A stretch of 64,000 nt of DNA from Bradyrhizobium sp. AZCC 1719 (GCF_036924525.1 NZ_JAZHRU010000001.1:1641001-1705000); one strand, 5' to 3'; counted from the stretch's first letter, positions 16,986 to 25,581 are shown. Notes: a model not told the origin generated them from the letters alone. Numbers and translations: made by a program.

Positions 16986-17432
16986 ATGCAACGGATTACG
17001 ATCACGATCGAAGACGAGCTGCTCGCCGAGATCGACGCGGCGGCGGAAGCCCGCGGCTACCAGAACCGCTCCGAGATCATCCGCGATCTCGCCCGCGCTG
17101 GCCTGCAGCAAAGCGCCGAGAACGCCACGCCATCGGGCCAGTGCGTCGCGGCGCTGGTCTACGTCTACGATCACGCCGCGCGGGATCTCTCAAAACGGCT
17201 GATACAGAATTTCCACGGCCATCACGATCTGTCGCTGGCGACGCTGCATGTGCATCTCGACGACGATAGCTGCATGGAGGTGACGGCGCTAAAGGGTGCA
17301 AGCGGCGAGGTCCGGCACCTGGCCGATCACATCATCGCCGAGCGCGGCGTGCGTTACGGACGCGTGGTGATGATCCCGACGGCCTCGGGCAAGAAGCTGC
17401 GGGCGCGCAGGCACACGCACCGGCACGACTAA
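16986..17432 (+). CDS. nikR: Nickel-responsive transcriptional regulator NikR
   Basis: 148 residues. N-terminal ribbon-helix-helix DNA-binding domain (MQRITITIEDELLAEIDAA, RGYQNRSEIIRDLAR), then the ACT-like metal-binding domain. The Ni site residues are visible: H in GHHDL, the HVH pair, and Cys in DDSCMEV, followed by SGEVRHLADHIIAERGV. The C-terminal tail is basic and His-rich (RRHTHRHD), unlike many orthologues. Binds Ni(II) and then represses at GTATGA-N16-TCATAC boxes; one such box is directly upstream, implying autoregulation. No nikABCDE genes are adjacent. Confidence 0.96.
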   Translation: MQRITITIEDELLAEIDAAAEARGYQNRSEIIRDLARAGLQQSAENATPSGQCVAALVYVYDHAARDLSKRLIQNFHGHHDLSLATLHVHLDDDSCMEVTALKGASGEVRHLADHIIAERGVRYGRVVMIPTASGKKLRARRHTHRHD

Positions 17433-17509
17433 CACTGATCTGGATCAAGGCGCGCGGCTGGCTCGGAAGCGACAATCGCCGACCATCTCACGAGACCATT
17501 GCCGCGATG

Positions 17510-17785
17510 CTACCGGTCAGAGCGCCCGATCACGTCCATCAGCTCCGCGATCTTTTCACGCTGGTCGGCCTTGTTGCCGCTGGTGATGGCGTGCTCGACG
17601 CAGTGCGCCACGTGATCCCGCAGCACCTCCTCCTCAACGCGCCGCAGCGCGGCCCGGACGGCGGAGATCTGGGTGACGATGTCGATGCAGTAACGGTCCT
17701 CATCAACCATTCGTGACAGGCCGCGGACCTGGCCCTCGATCCGGCTGAGGCGCTTCTGACAGGATGCCTTGATGTCTTTTCGCAT
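17510..17785 (-). CDS. csoR: CsoR-family copper-sensing repressor
   Basis: 91 residues of the DUF156/CsoR-RcnR all-helical fold: [32 protein letters not shown]. The metal ligands follow the Cu(I) pattern Cys (YC-IDI), His (RDHVAHC) and Cys, spaced as in CsoR rather than the N-terminal-His pattern of RcnR. Expected to repress the divergent copA and to release DNA on binding Cu(I). Its start is 50 bp from the copA start, with a TATACCC-N5-GGGTATA palindrome between. Confidence 0.9.
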   Translation of the reverse strand: MRKDIKASCQKRLSRIEGQVRGLSRMVDEDRYCIDIVTQISAVRAALRRVEEEVLRDHVAHCVEHAITSGNKADQREKIAELMDVIGRSDR

Positions 17786-17793
17786 GCGGCCTA

Positions 17794-17812
17794 TATACCC
17801 CTACAGGGTATA
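17794..17812. promoter_or_regulatory. CsoR-like operator between csoR and copA
   Basis: TATACCC (17794-17800) and GGGTATA (17806-17812) are perfect inverted arms around a 5-bp spacer, matching the TACCC/GGGTA half-site style of CsoR operators. It lies in the 50-bp gap of the divergent pair, overlapping the probable promoters. Confidence 0.75.
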
Positions 17813-17835
17813 GGTTTCAAGTGCCGGAGATGATG

Positions 17836-20232
17836 ATGAACAACAATGAAAACGCCGATCGAAACGGCGCGTCAAAGAGCGCCTGCTGCGGCGGGCATGG
17901 CCGCGCCAGTCACAGCCACCACGGCCATCAAGCCGCCGGTTCGGCAACCGTGCGCGATCCCGTCTGCGGCATGACCGTCGACCCCGCGACCAGCAAGCAC
18001 CGCTTCGACCATCACGGCGAGACCTTTCATTTCTGCTCGGCCGGCTGCCGCACCAAATTCGCCGCCGATCCCGTCGCTTATCTCGAGAAGGACAAGAGGC
18101 CGAAGGCCGCCGTGCCGGAGGGCACGATCTACACCTGCCCGATGCACCCGGAGATCCACCAGGTCGGCCCCGGAAGCTGCCCGATCTGCGGCATGGCGCT
18201 GGAGCCGGAGGTGGCAAGCCTCGATACGCCACCCAATCCGGGACTCGCCGACATGACGCGCCGCTTCTGGATCGGCCTCGTGCTTTCGCTGCCGGCCGTC
18301 GTTCTGGAGATGGGCGGCCATCTCGTCGGCGGCCATGACTGGGTCGACCAGACGCTGTCGAACTGGATTCAGTTCGCGTTTGCCACGCCCGTCGTGCTCT
18401 GGGCGGGCTGGCCGTTCTTCGTGCGGGGCTGGCAGTCGCTGGTGACGCGCAATCTCAATATGTTCACGCTGATCGCGATGGGCACGGGCGTAGCCTATGT
18501 CTACAGCGTGATCGGCACCGTTGCGCCCGGCATCTTCCCAGCCACCTTCCGCGGCCATGGCGGTGCGGTCGCGGTCTATTTCGAAGCGGCGGCGGTCATC
18601 ACCGTGCTCGTGCTGCTCGGCCAGGTGCTCGAACTCCGCGCCCGCGAAGCGACGTCAGGCGCGATCAAGGCGCTGCTGCAGCTTGCGCCGAAGACCGCCC
18701 GCCGCATCGGCGACGACGGCACGGATCATGAGGTCGAGATCGACGCGTTGGCGGTGGGCGACAAACTGCGCGTCCGGCCGGGCGAGAAGGTGCCGGTCGA
18801 CGGCGTCATCCTCGAAGGCCGCTCCTCGCTCGACGAAGCGCTGGTAACGGGCGAATCCATGCCGGTCACCAAGGAGCCCGGCAGCAAGGTGATCGCCGGC
18901 ACGCTCAACCAGTCCGGCGGCTTCATCATGCGCGCCGACAAAGTCGGCCGCGATACGCTGCTTTCCCAGATCGTGAAAATGGTGGCGGATGCGCAACGCT
19001 CCCGCGCGCCGATCCAGCGGCTGGCCGATCAGGTTTCCGGCTGGTTCGTGCCCGTTGTCATCGCCGTGGCGTTACTGGCGTTCGGCGCCTGGGCCTGGTT
19101 CGGACCGGAGCCGCGCGTGGCATTTGGCCTGGTCGCGGCCGTCAGCGTCCTCATCATCGCCTGCCCCTGCGCGCTCGGCCTCGCCACGCCGATGTCGATC
19201 ATGGTCGGCGTCGGCCACGGCGCCCAGGCCGGCGTCCTGATCAAGAACGCCGAAGCGCTGGAGCGCATGGAGAAGGTCGACACGCTGGTGGTCGACAAAA
19301 CGGGCACGCTGACCGAGGGCAAGCCGAAGGTGGTCACCATCGTGACGGCAGGCGGATTTAGCGAGAACGATATTCTGCGGCTGGCGGCGAGCGTCGAACG
19401 GGCCAGCGAACACCCACTGGCCGATGCCATCGTGCGGGCAGCCATGGAACGCAATCTCGATCTCGGCAAGGTGGACCAGTTCGACTCGCCGACCGGCAAG
19501 GGCGCCACCGGCCAGGTCGACGGCAAAACCATCGTTCTCGGCAATGCGAATTTCCTGCGGTCCCTCGGCATCGATGCCAGCGCGTTGAACGAACAGGGCG
19601 AACGTCTGCGCGGCGACGGCGCGACGGTGATCAACATGGCCGTTGATGGCAAGCTTGCGGGATTGTTCGCGATCGCCGACCCCGTGAAGGCATCGACACC
19701 CGACGCCCTGAAGGCACTGGCAGCCGAGGGCATCAAGGTCATCATGCTGACCGGCGACAACAGGACCACGGCGAACGCCGTCGCACGCAACCTCGGGATA
19801 GCAGATGTCGAGGCGGAAGTGCTGCCCGATCAGAAGAGCGCGGTGGTCGCAAAGCTGCAGAAGGCCGGCAAGATCGTTGCGATGGCAGGTGACGGCGTCA
19901 ACGACGCGCCGGCGCTCGCCGCAGCCGAAGTCGGCATTGCGATGGGCACGGGAACGGACGTTGCGATGGAAAGTGCCGGCGTCACGTTGCTGAAGGGCGA
20001 TCTCGGCGGCATCGTCCGCGCCCGCCGACTGTCGCAGGCCACGATGCGCAATATCAGGCAGAACCTGTTCTTCGCCTTCATCTACAACGCCGCCGGCATC
20101 CCAATCGCCGCCGGCATTCTCTATCCGGCGTTCGGACTATTGCTGTCACCGATCATCGCGGCGGCGGCAATGGCGCTATCGTCGGTCAGCGTCGTCGGCA
20201 ACGCGCTGCGATTGCGATTGACGCGGCTATAG
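17836..20232 (+). CDS. copA: Copper-exporting P1B-type ATPase with YHS and CPMHP N-terminal domains
   Basis: 798 residues. Order: His/Cys-rich N-terminus ([16 protein letters not shown]), YHS domain (about 40-85, DPVCGMTVD), heavy-metal-binding CPMHP domain (about 100-125), eight predicted membrane segments, actuator domain with TGES, ion site CPC ([10 protein letters not shown]), phosphorylation site DKTGT, GDGVND, and the Cu(I)-type M7/M8 residues ([16 protein letters not shown]). Exports Cu(I) to the periplasm. There is no classical CxxC HMA domain. Of three tandem ATGs, 17836 fits GGAG at 17826-17829; GTG 17821 is the longest alternative. Divergent from csoR. Confidence 0.93.
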   Translation: MNNNENADRNGASKSACCGGHGRASHSHHGHQAAGSATVRDPVCGMTVDPATSKHRFDHHGETFHFCSAGCRTKFAADPVAYLEKDKRPKAAVPEGTIYTCPMHPEIHQVGPGSCPICGMALEPEVASLDTPPNPGLADMTRRFWIGLVLSLPAVVLEMGGHLVGGHDWVDQTLSNWIQFAFATPVVLWAGWPFFVRGWQSLVTRNLNMFTLIAMGTGVAYVYSVIGTVAPGIFPATFRGHGGAVAVYFEAAAVITVLVLLGQVLELRAREATSGAIKALLQLAPKTARRIGDDGTDHEVEIDALAVGDKLRVRPGEKVPVDGVILEGRSSLDEALVTGESMPVTKEPGSKVIAGTLNQSGGFIMRADKVGRDTLLSQIVKMVADAQRSRAPIQRLADQVSGWFVPVVIAVALLAFGAWAWFGPEPRVAFGLVAAVSVLIIACPCALGLATPMSIMVGVGHGAQAGVLIKNAEALERMEKVDTLVVDKTGTLTEGKPKVVTIVTAGGFSENDILRLAASVERASEHPLADAIVRAAMERNLDLGKVDQFDSPTGKGATGQVDGKTIVLGNANFLRSLGIDASALNEQGERLRGDGATVINMAVDGKLAGLFAIADPVKASTPDALKALAAEGIKVIMLTGDNRTTANAVARNLGIADVEAEVLPDQKSAVVAKLQKAGKIVAMAGDGVNDAPALAAAEVGIAMGTGTDVAMESAGVTLLKGDLGGIVRARRLSQATMRNIRQNLFFAFIYNAAGIPIAAGILYPAFGLLLSPIIAAAAMALSSVSVVGNALRLRLTRL

Positions 20233-20289
20233 TGCAGGGCCTCGACGACACTAGGTAAAGTGCGACACTCTCACCGCACGAACGGTGAG

Positions 20290-20449
20290 CTCCCTCCCCC
20301 CTTGCGGGGGAGGGCTGGGGAGAGGGGTTCTCTCCGCGAGCACGGACCGGACAGATCGTCGACAGTCTTGCCCACGATTCCCGTTGACCACAAACACTGC
20401 CGATGCGGCCACCCCTCTCCCTAACCCTCCCCCGCAAGGGGGGAGGGAA
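20290..20449. repeat. Intergenic palindromic repeat, family A copy 3
   Basis: Outer arms CCCTCCCCCCTTGCGGGGG (from 20291) and CCCCCGCAAGGGGGGAGGG (near 20429-20447) are inverted complements. The inner part GGGGAGAGGGGTTCTCTCCG resembles the segment GGGTTCTCTCCGCGGAG of copy 1, which ties the copies together. It separates copA from the HMG-CoA lyase gene. Confidence 0.85.
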
Positions 20450-20503
20450 CATACCTCCCGAGACGCGGCAAGTTTGCCTTCACGTTTTGGCGCCAACCGC
20501 CCA

Positions 20504-21442
20504 TCACGCCGCCTTCCCGCGCGGCAATCCGGCGCGTGCCAGACTGCCATACAGCGTCTCATCCGGCATTTCCGATTTCAGGATGCCGCGTACCGCGATC
20601 AGCTTCTCGATATCGATGCCGGTCTTAAATCCCTTGCTCTCGCACAGGAACACCAGATCCTCGAGCACCACGTTGCCGGTCGCGCCCGGCGCGAACGGGC
20701 AGCCGCCGAGGCCGCCGAGCGACCCATCGAGCACGCGCGCGCCGGCATCGAGCGCGGCGGAAGCGTTGGCGATTCCCATGCCGCGCGTGTCATGCAGGTG
20801 AATGCAGATCGGTTTTCGATCTGCGATCTTCACTGCGCCCGCGACCAATTCGCCGACCTGTTTGGGCCCGGCATAGCCGACCGTGTCGGCGATCGCGACC
20901 ATGTCGACGCCGGCCTCGAACAGCTTTTCCGTCAGCCGCAGCACTTCGGCAGGGTCTACGGGACCTACGATCGAACAACCCAGCGCCATCGAGATCGCGG
21001 CGTTCACCACCGGTCTGTGCGCGCTGGCGTTGCGCAATTCGCAGAGCCGCCTGACGTTGGCGATCGCTGACACCCGCGACCGGTTGGCGTTGGCCTGGCT
21101 GTGTTCCTCGGTTGCCGAGACCACGGTTGCCACTTCGGCCACGCCGGACGCCAGCGCCTCGTTGGCGCCACGCTCGTTCAGCGTCAGCGCGATGCCGTAA
21201 GCGCCGGGCAGCGACGCCACGGTCCCGATGATGTCGCGCACATCGGCGAATTGCGGAAACGTCTTTGCCGGCAGAAACGAGCCAACCTCGAAATGGCGCA
21301 CACCTGCGGCATACTCGTCACGCATCCAGCGCTGCTTGACGGACGTGGACGGAAATGTCTTCACGAGCTGCAGCCCATCGCGCAGGCCCACTTCGCGCAG
21401 CACGATCTTGTTGTCGGGATAGATCTCCTCAACACGGGTCAT
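20504..21442 (-). CDS. Hydroxymethylglutaryl-CoA lyase
   Basis: 312 residues, HMGL-like TIM barrel. Catalytic Arg/Asp in LREVGLRDGLQ (about residues 16-26), metal-binding HLHDTRG (about 204-210), and the HMG-CoA lyase signature with the catalytic Cys in GGLGGCPFAPGATGN (about 238-252). Cleaves HMG-CoA to acetyl-CoA and acetoacetate, the last step of leucine breakdown. No other leucine-degradation gene is adjacent. Divergent from the EI24-domain gene. Confidence 0.93.
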   Translation of the reverse strand: MTRVEEIYPDNKIVLREVGLRDGLQLVKTFPSTSVKQRWMRDEYAAGVRHFEVGSFLPAKTFPQFADVRDIIGTVASLPGAYGIALTLNERGANEALASGVAEVATVVSATEEHSQANANRSRVSAIANVRRLCELRNASAHRPVVNAAISMALGCSIVGPVDPAEVLRLTEKLFEAGVDMVAIADTVGYAGPKQVGELVAGAVKIADRKPICIHLHDTRGMGIANASAALDAGARVLDGSLGGLGGCPFAPGATGNVVLEDLVFLCESKGFKTGIDIEKLIAVRGILKSEMPDETLYGSLARAGLPRGKAA

Positions 21443-21509
21443 GGCAACCTCATGCGGTACTGTTTTTGACGGCAGTCTCGCCTCCCGGGAGCCGGCAGGC
21501 TCTTGCCGA

Positions 21510-21546
21510 AGCCCTTGCGGCTATCTACCTCTCGCGAGGGCTTTTT
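21510..21546 (+). promoter_or_regulatory. Terminator-like hairpin in the leader of the EI24 gene (candidate attenuator)
   Basis: AGCCCTTGCG (21510-21519) pairs along its length, with one G-U pair, with CGCGAGGGCT (21533-21542), followed by TTTTT. It stands 20 bp before the ATG of the EI24 gene in a divergent region, where no upstream plus-strand gene needs a terminator. A second hairpin, CGGCA-N6-TGCCG (about 21493-21508), lies immediately upstream and could form an alternative structure. Confidence 0.5.
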
Positions 21547-21565
21547 CACAAGAGGCAGAACCGCC

Positions 21566-22318
21566 ATGTTGGACGCCGCCGTCAAGGCGCTTTCGCAGAT
21601 CCTGTCGCCGCCGATGCGCACCATCCTGTGGCGCTCGATCGGGTTGGCGCTGGTGCTGATTACGGTGCTGGCCGTCGGCTTGCAGCGCGCATTGAGCTGG
21701 TTCGCTGAGTACGGCGAAGTCTGGGCCGAGGCGATGCTCGGCCCGGGCTTCCACACGTCGCTCAATATCCTTTCCTGGATCATCTCGATCGCGGCCGGCC
21801 TTGGCGTCGTGCTCGGCGGGATATTCTTGATGCCGGCGGTCACCTCGCTGGTTGCGAGCGTGTTCGTCGATGACGTCGCCGAGCATGTCGAGCGCGAGCA
21901 CTATCCGGCGGAGCGTTCCGGCGATGCTCTGCCGTTCGGCGTCGCCATCCCCGAGGGCATCAAGACGGCGCTGCTCACCATTCTGGTCTATCTGATCGCC
22001 CTGCCCTTCGTGCTGCTCGCAGGCGCGGGCTTCCTGATCTTCTTCATCGCCACCGCCTGGCTGTTGGGGCGCGAATATTTCGAACTCGCCGCCATGCGCT
22101 TTCGCCCGCCGGCGGAAGCCAAGGCGATGCGCAGGGACCACGCGGCGACCGTGTTTACCGCGGGCCTCTTCATAGCGGCGTTCGTGTCGATCCCGATCGT
22201 CAATCTGGCGACGCCGCTATTCGGCATGGCCTTCATGGTCCACATGCACAAGCGATTATCGGGCCCGCGGCCGGAGTTGATCGAACCCGCGCGCAAGCCG
22301 GGCATGCCGGTGGTCTAA
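21566..22318 (+). CDS. EI24/CysZ-like multi-pass membrane protein
   Basis: 250 residues with four to five strongly hydrophobic segments (SIGLALVLITVLAVGL; ILSWIISIAAGLGVVLGGIF; LLTILVYLIALPFVLLAGAGF; FTAGLFIAAFVSIPIVNL). The pattern, with the EYFELAAMRFRPPAEA loop, fits the EI24 domain family, which includes the sulfate permease-like CysZ. A transport role for sulfate is possible but not shown. ATG 21566 begins MLDAAVKALSQILSPP, as expected for the family; an upstream in-frame start at 21503 would encode the hairpin region. Confidence 0.8.
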   Translation: MLDAAVKALSQILSPPMRTILWRSIGLALVLITVLAVGLQRALSWFAEYGEVWAEAMLGPGFHTSLNILSWIISIAAGLGVVLGGIFLMPAVTSLVASVFVDDVAEHVEREHYPAERSGDALPFGVAIPEGIKTALLTILVYLIALPFVLLAGAGFLIFFIATAWLLGREYFELAAMRFRPPAEAKAMRRDHAATVFTAGLFIAAFVSIPIVNLATPLFGMAFMVHMHKRLSGPRPELIEPARKPGMPVV

Positions 22319-22320
22319 CC

Positions 22321-22416
22321 CCTCATGGTGAGGAGCGCGTCTTCGCGCGTCTCGAACCATGAGGCCCGCGGCCCATCCTTCGAGACGCGACCTAACGGCC
22401 GCTCCTCAGGATGAGG
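22321..22416. repeat. Intergenic palindromic repeat, family C copy 1
   Basis: CCTCATGGTGAGGAGCGCG at the left and CGCTCCTCAGGATGAGG at the right, with inner GCGTCTCGAACCATGAGG and CATCCTTCGAGACGCG, make nested inverted repeats. A second copy is at 24808-24908. It lies between the convergent EI24 and nth genes. Confidence 0.85.
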
Positions 22417-22446
22417 AAGAGCAAGCGGGCCGAGGTAAGAAAAATC

Positions 22447-23199
22447 TCACACCGTCTTTTCCGGCCACCGACACAGATCGTTGATCAAGCACACCTCGCA
22501 GCGCGGCTTGCGGGCGAGGCATGTATAGCGCCCGTGCAGGATCAGCCAGTGATGGGCGTGCCGCATGAATTCCAGCGGGATCACCTTTTCCAGCCCTAGC
22601 TCTACCTCGAGCGGCGTGTTGCCGGACGCGAGACCGGTGCGATTGCCGACGCGGAACACATGCGTATCGACCGCCATGGTGTGTTCGCCATAGGCCATGT
22701 TGAGCACAACGTTGGCGGTCTTGCGCCCGGCACCCGGCAGCGATTCGATTTCAGCGCGGGTGCGCGGCACCTCGCCGCCGAATTCATCAATCAGCTTTTG
22801 CGATAGCGCGATGACGTTTTTCGCCTTGTTGCGATAGAGCCCGATGGTCCTGATGTAGTTGCGCACCTTGTCTTCACCGAGCGCCAGCATCTTCTCCGGC
22901 GTATCGGCCACCGCAAACAGCGCGCGCGTCGCCTTGTTGACGCCGGCGTCGGTCGCCTGCGCCGACAGCACCACCGCCACCAGCAGCGTGTAGGGATTGA
23001 GATGTTCGAGCTCGCCCTTCGGCTCCGGATTGGCCTTGCGAAATCGGCTGAACGCCTCGTGAATCTCGGCCGGCGTCCAGGCTTTCGGCTTCGGCGACTT
23101 CTTCGCCTTGGGCAACGACTTGGCGGCCTTCTTCGTCGGCTTCTTCGGCACGGACGGAACATTGGTCTTGGCGCCGGAAGCGCGGGTGATTTTGGCCAT
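22447..23199 (-). CDS. nth: Endonuclease III
   Basis: 250 residues. DNA glycosylase/AP lyase that removes oxidised pyrimidines in base-excision repair. A Lys/Pro-rich N-terminal extension (about residues 1-40) precedes the conserved fold. Helix-hairpin-helix with the catalytic Lys is LPGAGRKTANVVLN, the catalytic Asp is in VDTHVFRV, and the [4Fe-4S] Cys pattern C-x6-C-x2-C-x5-C is at the C-terminus. ATG 23199 is used; an upstream in-frame start at 23232 overlaps the divergent DUF2244 gene. Confidence 0.95.
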   Translation of the reverse strand: MAKITRASGAKTNVPSVPKKPTKKAAKSLPKAKKSPKPKAWTPAEIHEAFSRFRKANPEPKGELEHLNPYTLLVAVVLSAQATDAGVNKATRALFAVADTPEKMLALGEDKVRNYIRTIGLYRNKAKNVIALSQKLIDEFGGEVPRTRAEIESLPGAGRKTANVVLNMAYGEHTMAVDTHVFRVGNRTGLASGNTPLEVELGLEKVIPLEFMRHAHHWLILHGRYTCLARKPRCEVCLINDLCRWPEKTV

Positions 23200-23222
23200 G
23201 ATCGGGGATATACTGATACGCG

Positions 23223-23744
23223 ATGACCGCAAGCAACGACTTTGATCCGACGCTTGACCAGCCGACGCTGTTTTCGGCGCGGGTGACGCCGCATCGCTCG
23301 CTGAACCGCACCGGTTTTTTGGTGCTGATGATTTTCATCAGCACCGTGAGCTTTGTCGCCGGCATCGCATTTTTGCTGATGGGCGCCTGGCCAGTGGTCG
23401 GCTTTTTCGGCCTTGACGTGCTGGTGATCTACTGGGCGTTCCGGGTCAATTTTCGCAGTGCTGATGCCACCGAGGACATCATGGTGACGCCAACGGAGTT
23501 GCGCGTCCGGCGGGTCAGCCATCTTGGCCATCTGATGGAATGGTCGTGCAATCCGCTCTGGGTGCAGTTGGAGCAGACCGGCGACCCGGAATTCGGCATC
23601 GAGCGGCTTTACCTGGTCTCCCGCGGCCACCGGGTGTCGATCGGCCAAGTCCTGGGACCCGACGAAAAGGCCAGCTTTGCCAAAGCCTTATTGGCCGCAC
23701 TACAGGTCGCCAAGCGGGGGCCGACCTATAATCCGGTGGCCTGA
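23223..23744 (+). CDS. DUF2244 membrane protein
   Basis: 173 residues. Two adjacent membrane segments (GFLVLMIFISTVSFVAGIAFLL and WPVVGFFGLDVLVIYWAF; about residues 30-80) are followed by a soluble domain with ELRVRRVS, NPLWVQLEQ and the C-terminal LGPDEKASFAKALLAAL. This matches the DUF2244 family of alphaproteobacteria, whose function is unknown; it is often near nth or cytochrome oxidase genes. It starts 24 bp from the divergent nth start, so the promoters overlap. Confidence 0.85.
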   Translation: MTASNDFDPTLDQPTLFSARVTPHRSLNRTGFLVLMIFISTVSFVAGIAFLLMGAWPVVGFFGLDVLVIYWAFRVNFRSADATEDIMVTPTELRVRRVSHLGHLMEWSCNPLWVQLEQTGDPEFGIERLYLVSRGHRVSIGQVLGPDEKASFAKALLAALQVAKRGPTYNPVA

Positions 23745-23779
23745 GGTGCTTGTCGGAAATCGGGTGGTTTGGAGGCCGC

Positions 23780-24697
23780 ATGCGCCCTAAATCAGACCCC
23801 ATGATGATATCAGCCATACATGACCAGCGCCTGGCCAAGCCGGGTCACCAGAGCGCCGCGCTGCGCGATTACGATTCAGTGCGCCGCGCCATCGCGTTCA
23901 TCTCGGAACATTGGCGCACGCAGCCGACCATTGAGGCGATGGCGGATGCCGCCGCCGTGACGCCGGACGAACTGCACCATCTATTCCGCCGCTGGGCTGG
24001 ACTGACGCCGAAGGCGTTTATGCAGGCGCTCACTCTGGACCATGCGAAGGGCTTGTTGCGCGATTCCGCGAGCGTGCTCGATGCCGCGCTCGACTCAGGC
24101 CTGTCTGGCCCGGGCCGGCTGCATGATCTCTTCGTCACCCATGAAGCGATGTCGCCGGGCGAATGGAAGAATGGCGGCGCCGGCATGACGCTGAGTTACG
24201 GGTTCCATGCTTCGCCATTCGGCACGGCCATCGTGATCGCCAGCGAGCGAGGCCTTGCGGGGCTCGCCTTCGCCGATCCCGGCGACGAGCCGACAGCGTT
24301 CGCCGACATGAAGCGGCGCTGGCCGAATGCGACCTATGTCGAGGACCATGACGGCACCGTCAGCCTCGCGCAACGCATCTTCGATACGCGGCTGTGGCGG
24401 CCGGACCAGCCGCTGCGCGTGGTGCTGATCGGTACCGATTTCGAGGTGCGGGTGTGGGAGACGCTGTTAAAGATCCCGATGGGCCGCGCGGTCTGTTATT
24501 CCGACATCGCCACCAAGATCAAAAGCCCCAAAGCCTCGCGCGCGGTCGGCGCCGCGGTCGGCCGCAACCCGGTGTCGTTCGTGGTGCCCTGCCATCGCGC
24601 CCTCGGCAAAGGCGGCGCGCTAACCGGCTATCACTGGGGCATCACGCGCAAGCAGGCGATGCTCGGCTGGGAAGCGGGGCAGGTAGGATTGCATTGA
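23780..24697 (+). CDS. Ada-like AraC regulator fused to O6-methylguanine-DNA methyltransferase, lacking the zinc domain
   Basis: 305 residues. An AraC-type helix-turn-helix region (about 40-130, TIEAMADAAAVTPDELHHLFRRWAGLTPKAF in two parts) is followed by a ribonuclease-like domain and the methyltransferase domain with the acceptor Cys in VVPCHRAL (about residue 271). It removes methyl groups from O6-methylguanine in a suicide reaction. The N-terminal zinc/methylphosphotriester domain of full Ada is absent, so methyl-triggered activation as in E. coli is not expected. GGAGG at 23771-23775 supports ATG 23780; ATG 23801 is possible. Confidence 0.88.
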   Translation: MRPKSDPMMISAIHDQRLAKPGHQSAALRDYDSVRRAIAFISEHWRTQPTIEAMADAAAVTPDELHHLFRRWAGLTPKAFMQALTLDHAKGLLRDSASVLDAALDSGLSGPGRLHDLFVTHEAMSPGEWKNGGAGMTLSYGFHASPFGTAIVIASERGLAGLAFADPGDEPTAFADMKRRWPNATYVEDHDGTVSLAQRIFDTRLWRPDQPLRVVLIGTDFEVRVWETLLKIPMGRAVCYSDIATKIKSPKASRAVGAAVGRNPVSFVVPCHRALGKGGALTGYHWGITRKQAMLGWEAGQVGLH

Positions 24698-24702
24698 ATT
24701 TC

Positions 24703-24948
24703 GTAGGGTGGGCAAAGGAGCGTTAGCGACGTGCCCACCATCTCTCCCCGATGACGACTGAATGGCGGGCACGGCGCGTTCGCGCCTTTGCCCTACTGCG
24801 TCATAAGTTCCTCATGGTGAGGAGCGCGAAGCGCGTCTCGAACCATGAGGCCCCGTCTGTGGCCTACATCCTTCGAGACGCCCGCTCTGCGGGCTCCTCA
24901 GGATGAGGGTTTGAACGGGTGTGACGCAGTAGAATTTGCCCACCCTAC
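24703..24948. repeat. Intergenic palindromic repeat, family B copy 3, interrupted by an inserted element
   Basis: The ends GTAGGGTGGGCAAAG and TTTGCCCACCCTAC and the inner GTGCCCACCAT arms are as in other B copies, but the right arm is split. The 142-bp segment 24791-24932 interrupts it. Without that segment the remainder is close in length and sequence to the B copies at 14552 and 62568. Confidence 0.88.
24791..24932. mobile_element. MITE-like element carrying repeat family C copy 2, inserted in repeat B
   Basis: Perfect 11-bp terminal inverted repeats CTACTGCGTCA (24791-24801) and TGACGCAGTAG (24922-24932). Directly outside, TTTGCC occurs at 24785-24790 and again at 24935-24940 (two bases from the right end), a possible target-site duplication. 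The interior (24808-24908) is a family C palindrome: CCTCATGGTGAGGAGCGCG ... CTCCTCAGGATGAGG. It has no coding capacity, so any movement would need a transposase supplied in trans. MITE status is inference. Confidence 0.6.
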
Positions 24949-24957
24949 GATCTGCGT

Positions 24958-25581
24958 TCACGCCGCCAGATCGAGCTTCGACGCCACCGTCGAGTCGGCG
25001 TTGAGCCGGTAGATCACCGGCGCGCCGGTCGCGAGTTCGCGCTTCAAGATCTGCTCGGGCGTCAACTTCTCCAGCACCATGATCAGCGCGCGCAGCGAGT
25101 TGCCGTGGGCGGCGACCAGCGTGCGCTCGCCGCGCAGCACGCAAGGCAGAATCTCCTGCACGTAATACGGCAGCGCGCGCGCCAGCGTGTCCTTGAGGCT
25201 TTCGCCGCCGGGCGGCGGCACGTCATAGGAGCGGCGCCAGATCAAGACCTGCTCCTCGCCCCATTTCTTGCGAGCCTCATCCTTGTTGAGTCCCGAGAGG
25301 TCGCCGTAATCGCGTTCGTTGAGCGCCAGATCGCATTTGGTCGGCAATCCGGTCTGGCCGATTTCCGCCAGCGCCAGGTCGAGCGTGCGCTGCGCCCGCT
25401 TCAGCACCGAGGTAAAGGCGACATCGAACGTCAGTCCCTGCGCCTTCAGCTTGCGGCCGGCCTCTTTTGCTTCCGATACACCGAGTTCGGAGAGGTCGGG
25501 ATCCTTCCAGCCGGTGAACAGGTTCTTCAAATTCCAGTCGCTCTGGCCGTGCCGCACGAGCACGAGAAGACGATCGCTCAT
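24958..25581 (-). CDS. gpmA: 2,3-bisphosphoglycerate-dependent phosphoglycerate mutase
   Basis: 207 residues, the short alphaproteobacterial form of the family. The phosphohistidine motif is [10 protein letters not shown] (His about residue 11); the second catalytic His is in [12 protein letters not shown], and the general acid Glu lies in [11 protein letters not shown]. Interconverts 3- and 2-phosphoglycerate in glycolysis and gluconeogenesis. ATG 25581 gives the conserved [12 protein letters not shown] start. It lies 23 bp after dapB on the same strand and is probably co-transcribed with it. Confidence 0.95.
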   Translation of the reverse strand: MSDRLLVLVRHGQSDWNLKNLFTGWKDPDLSELGVSEAKEAGRKLKAQGLTFDVAFTSVLKRAQRTLDLALAEIGQTGLPTKCDLALNERDYGDLSGLNKDEARKKWGEEQVLIWRRSYDVPPPGGESLKDTLARALPYYVQEILPCVLRGERTLVAAHGNSLRALIMVLEKLTPEQILKRELATGAPVIYRLNADSTVASKLDLAA

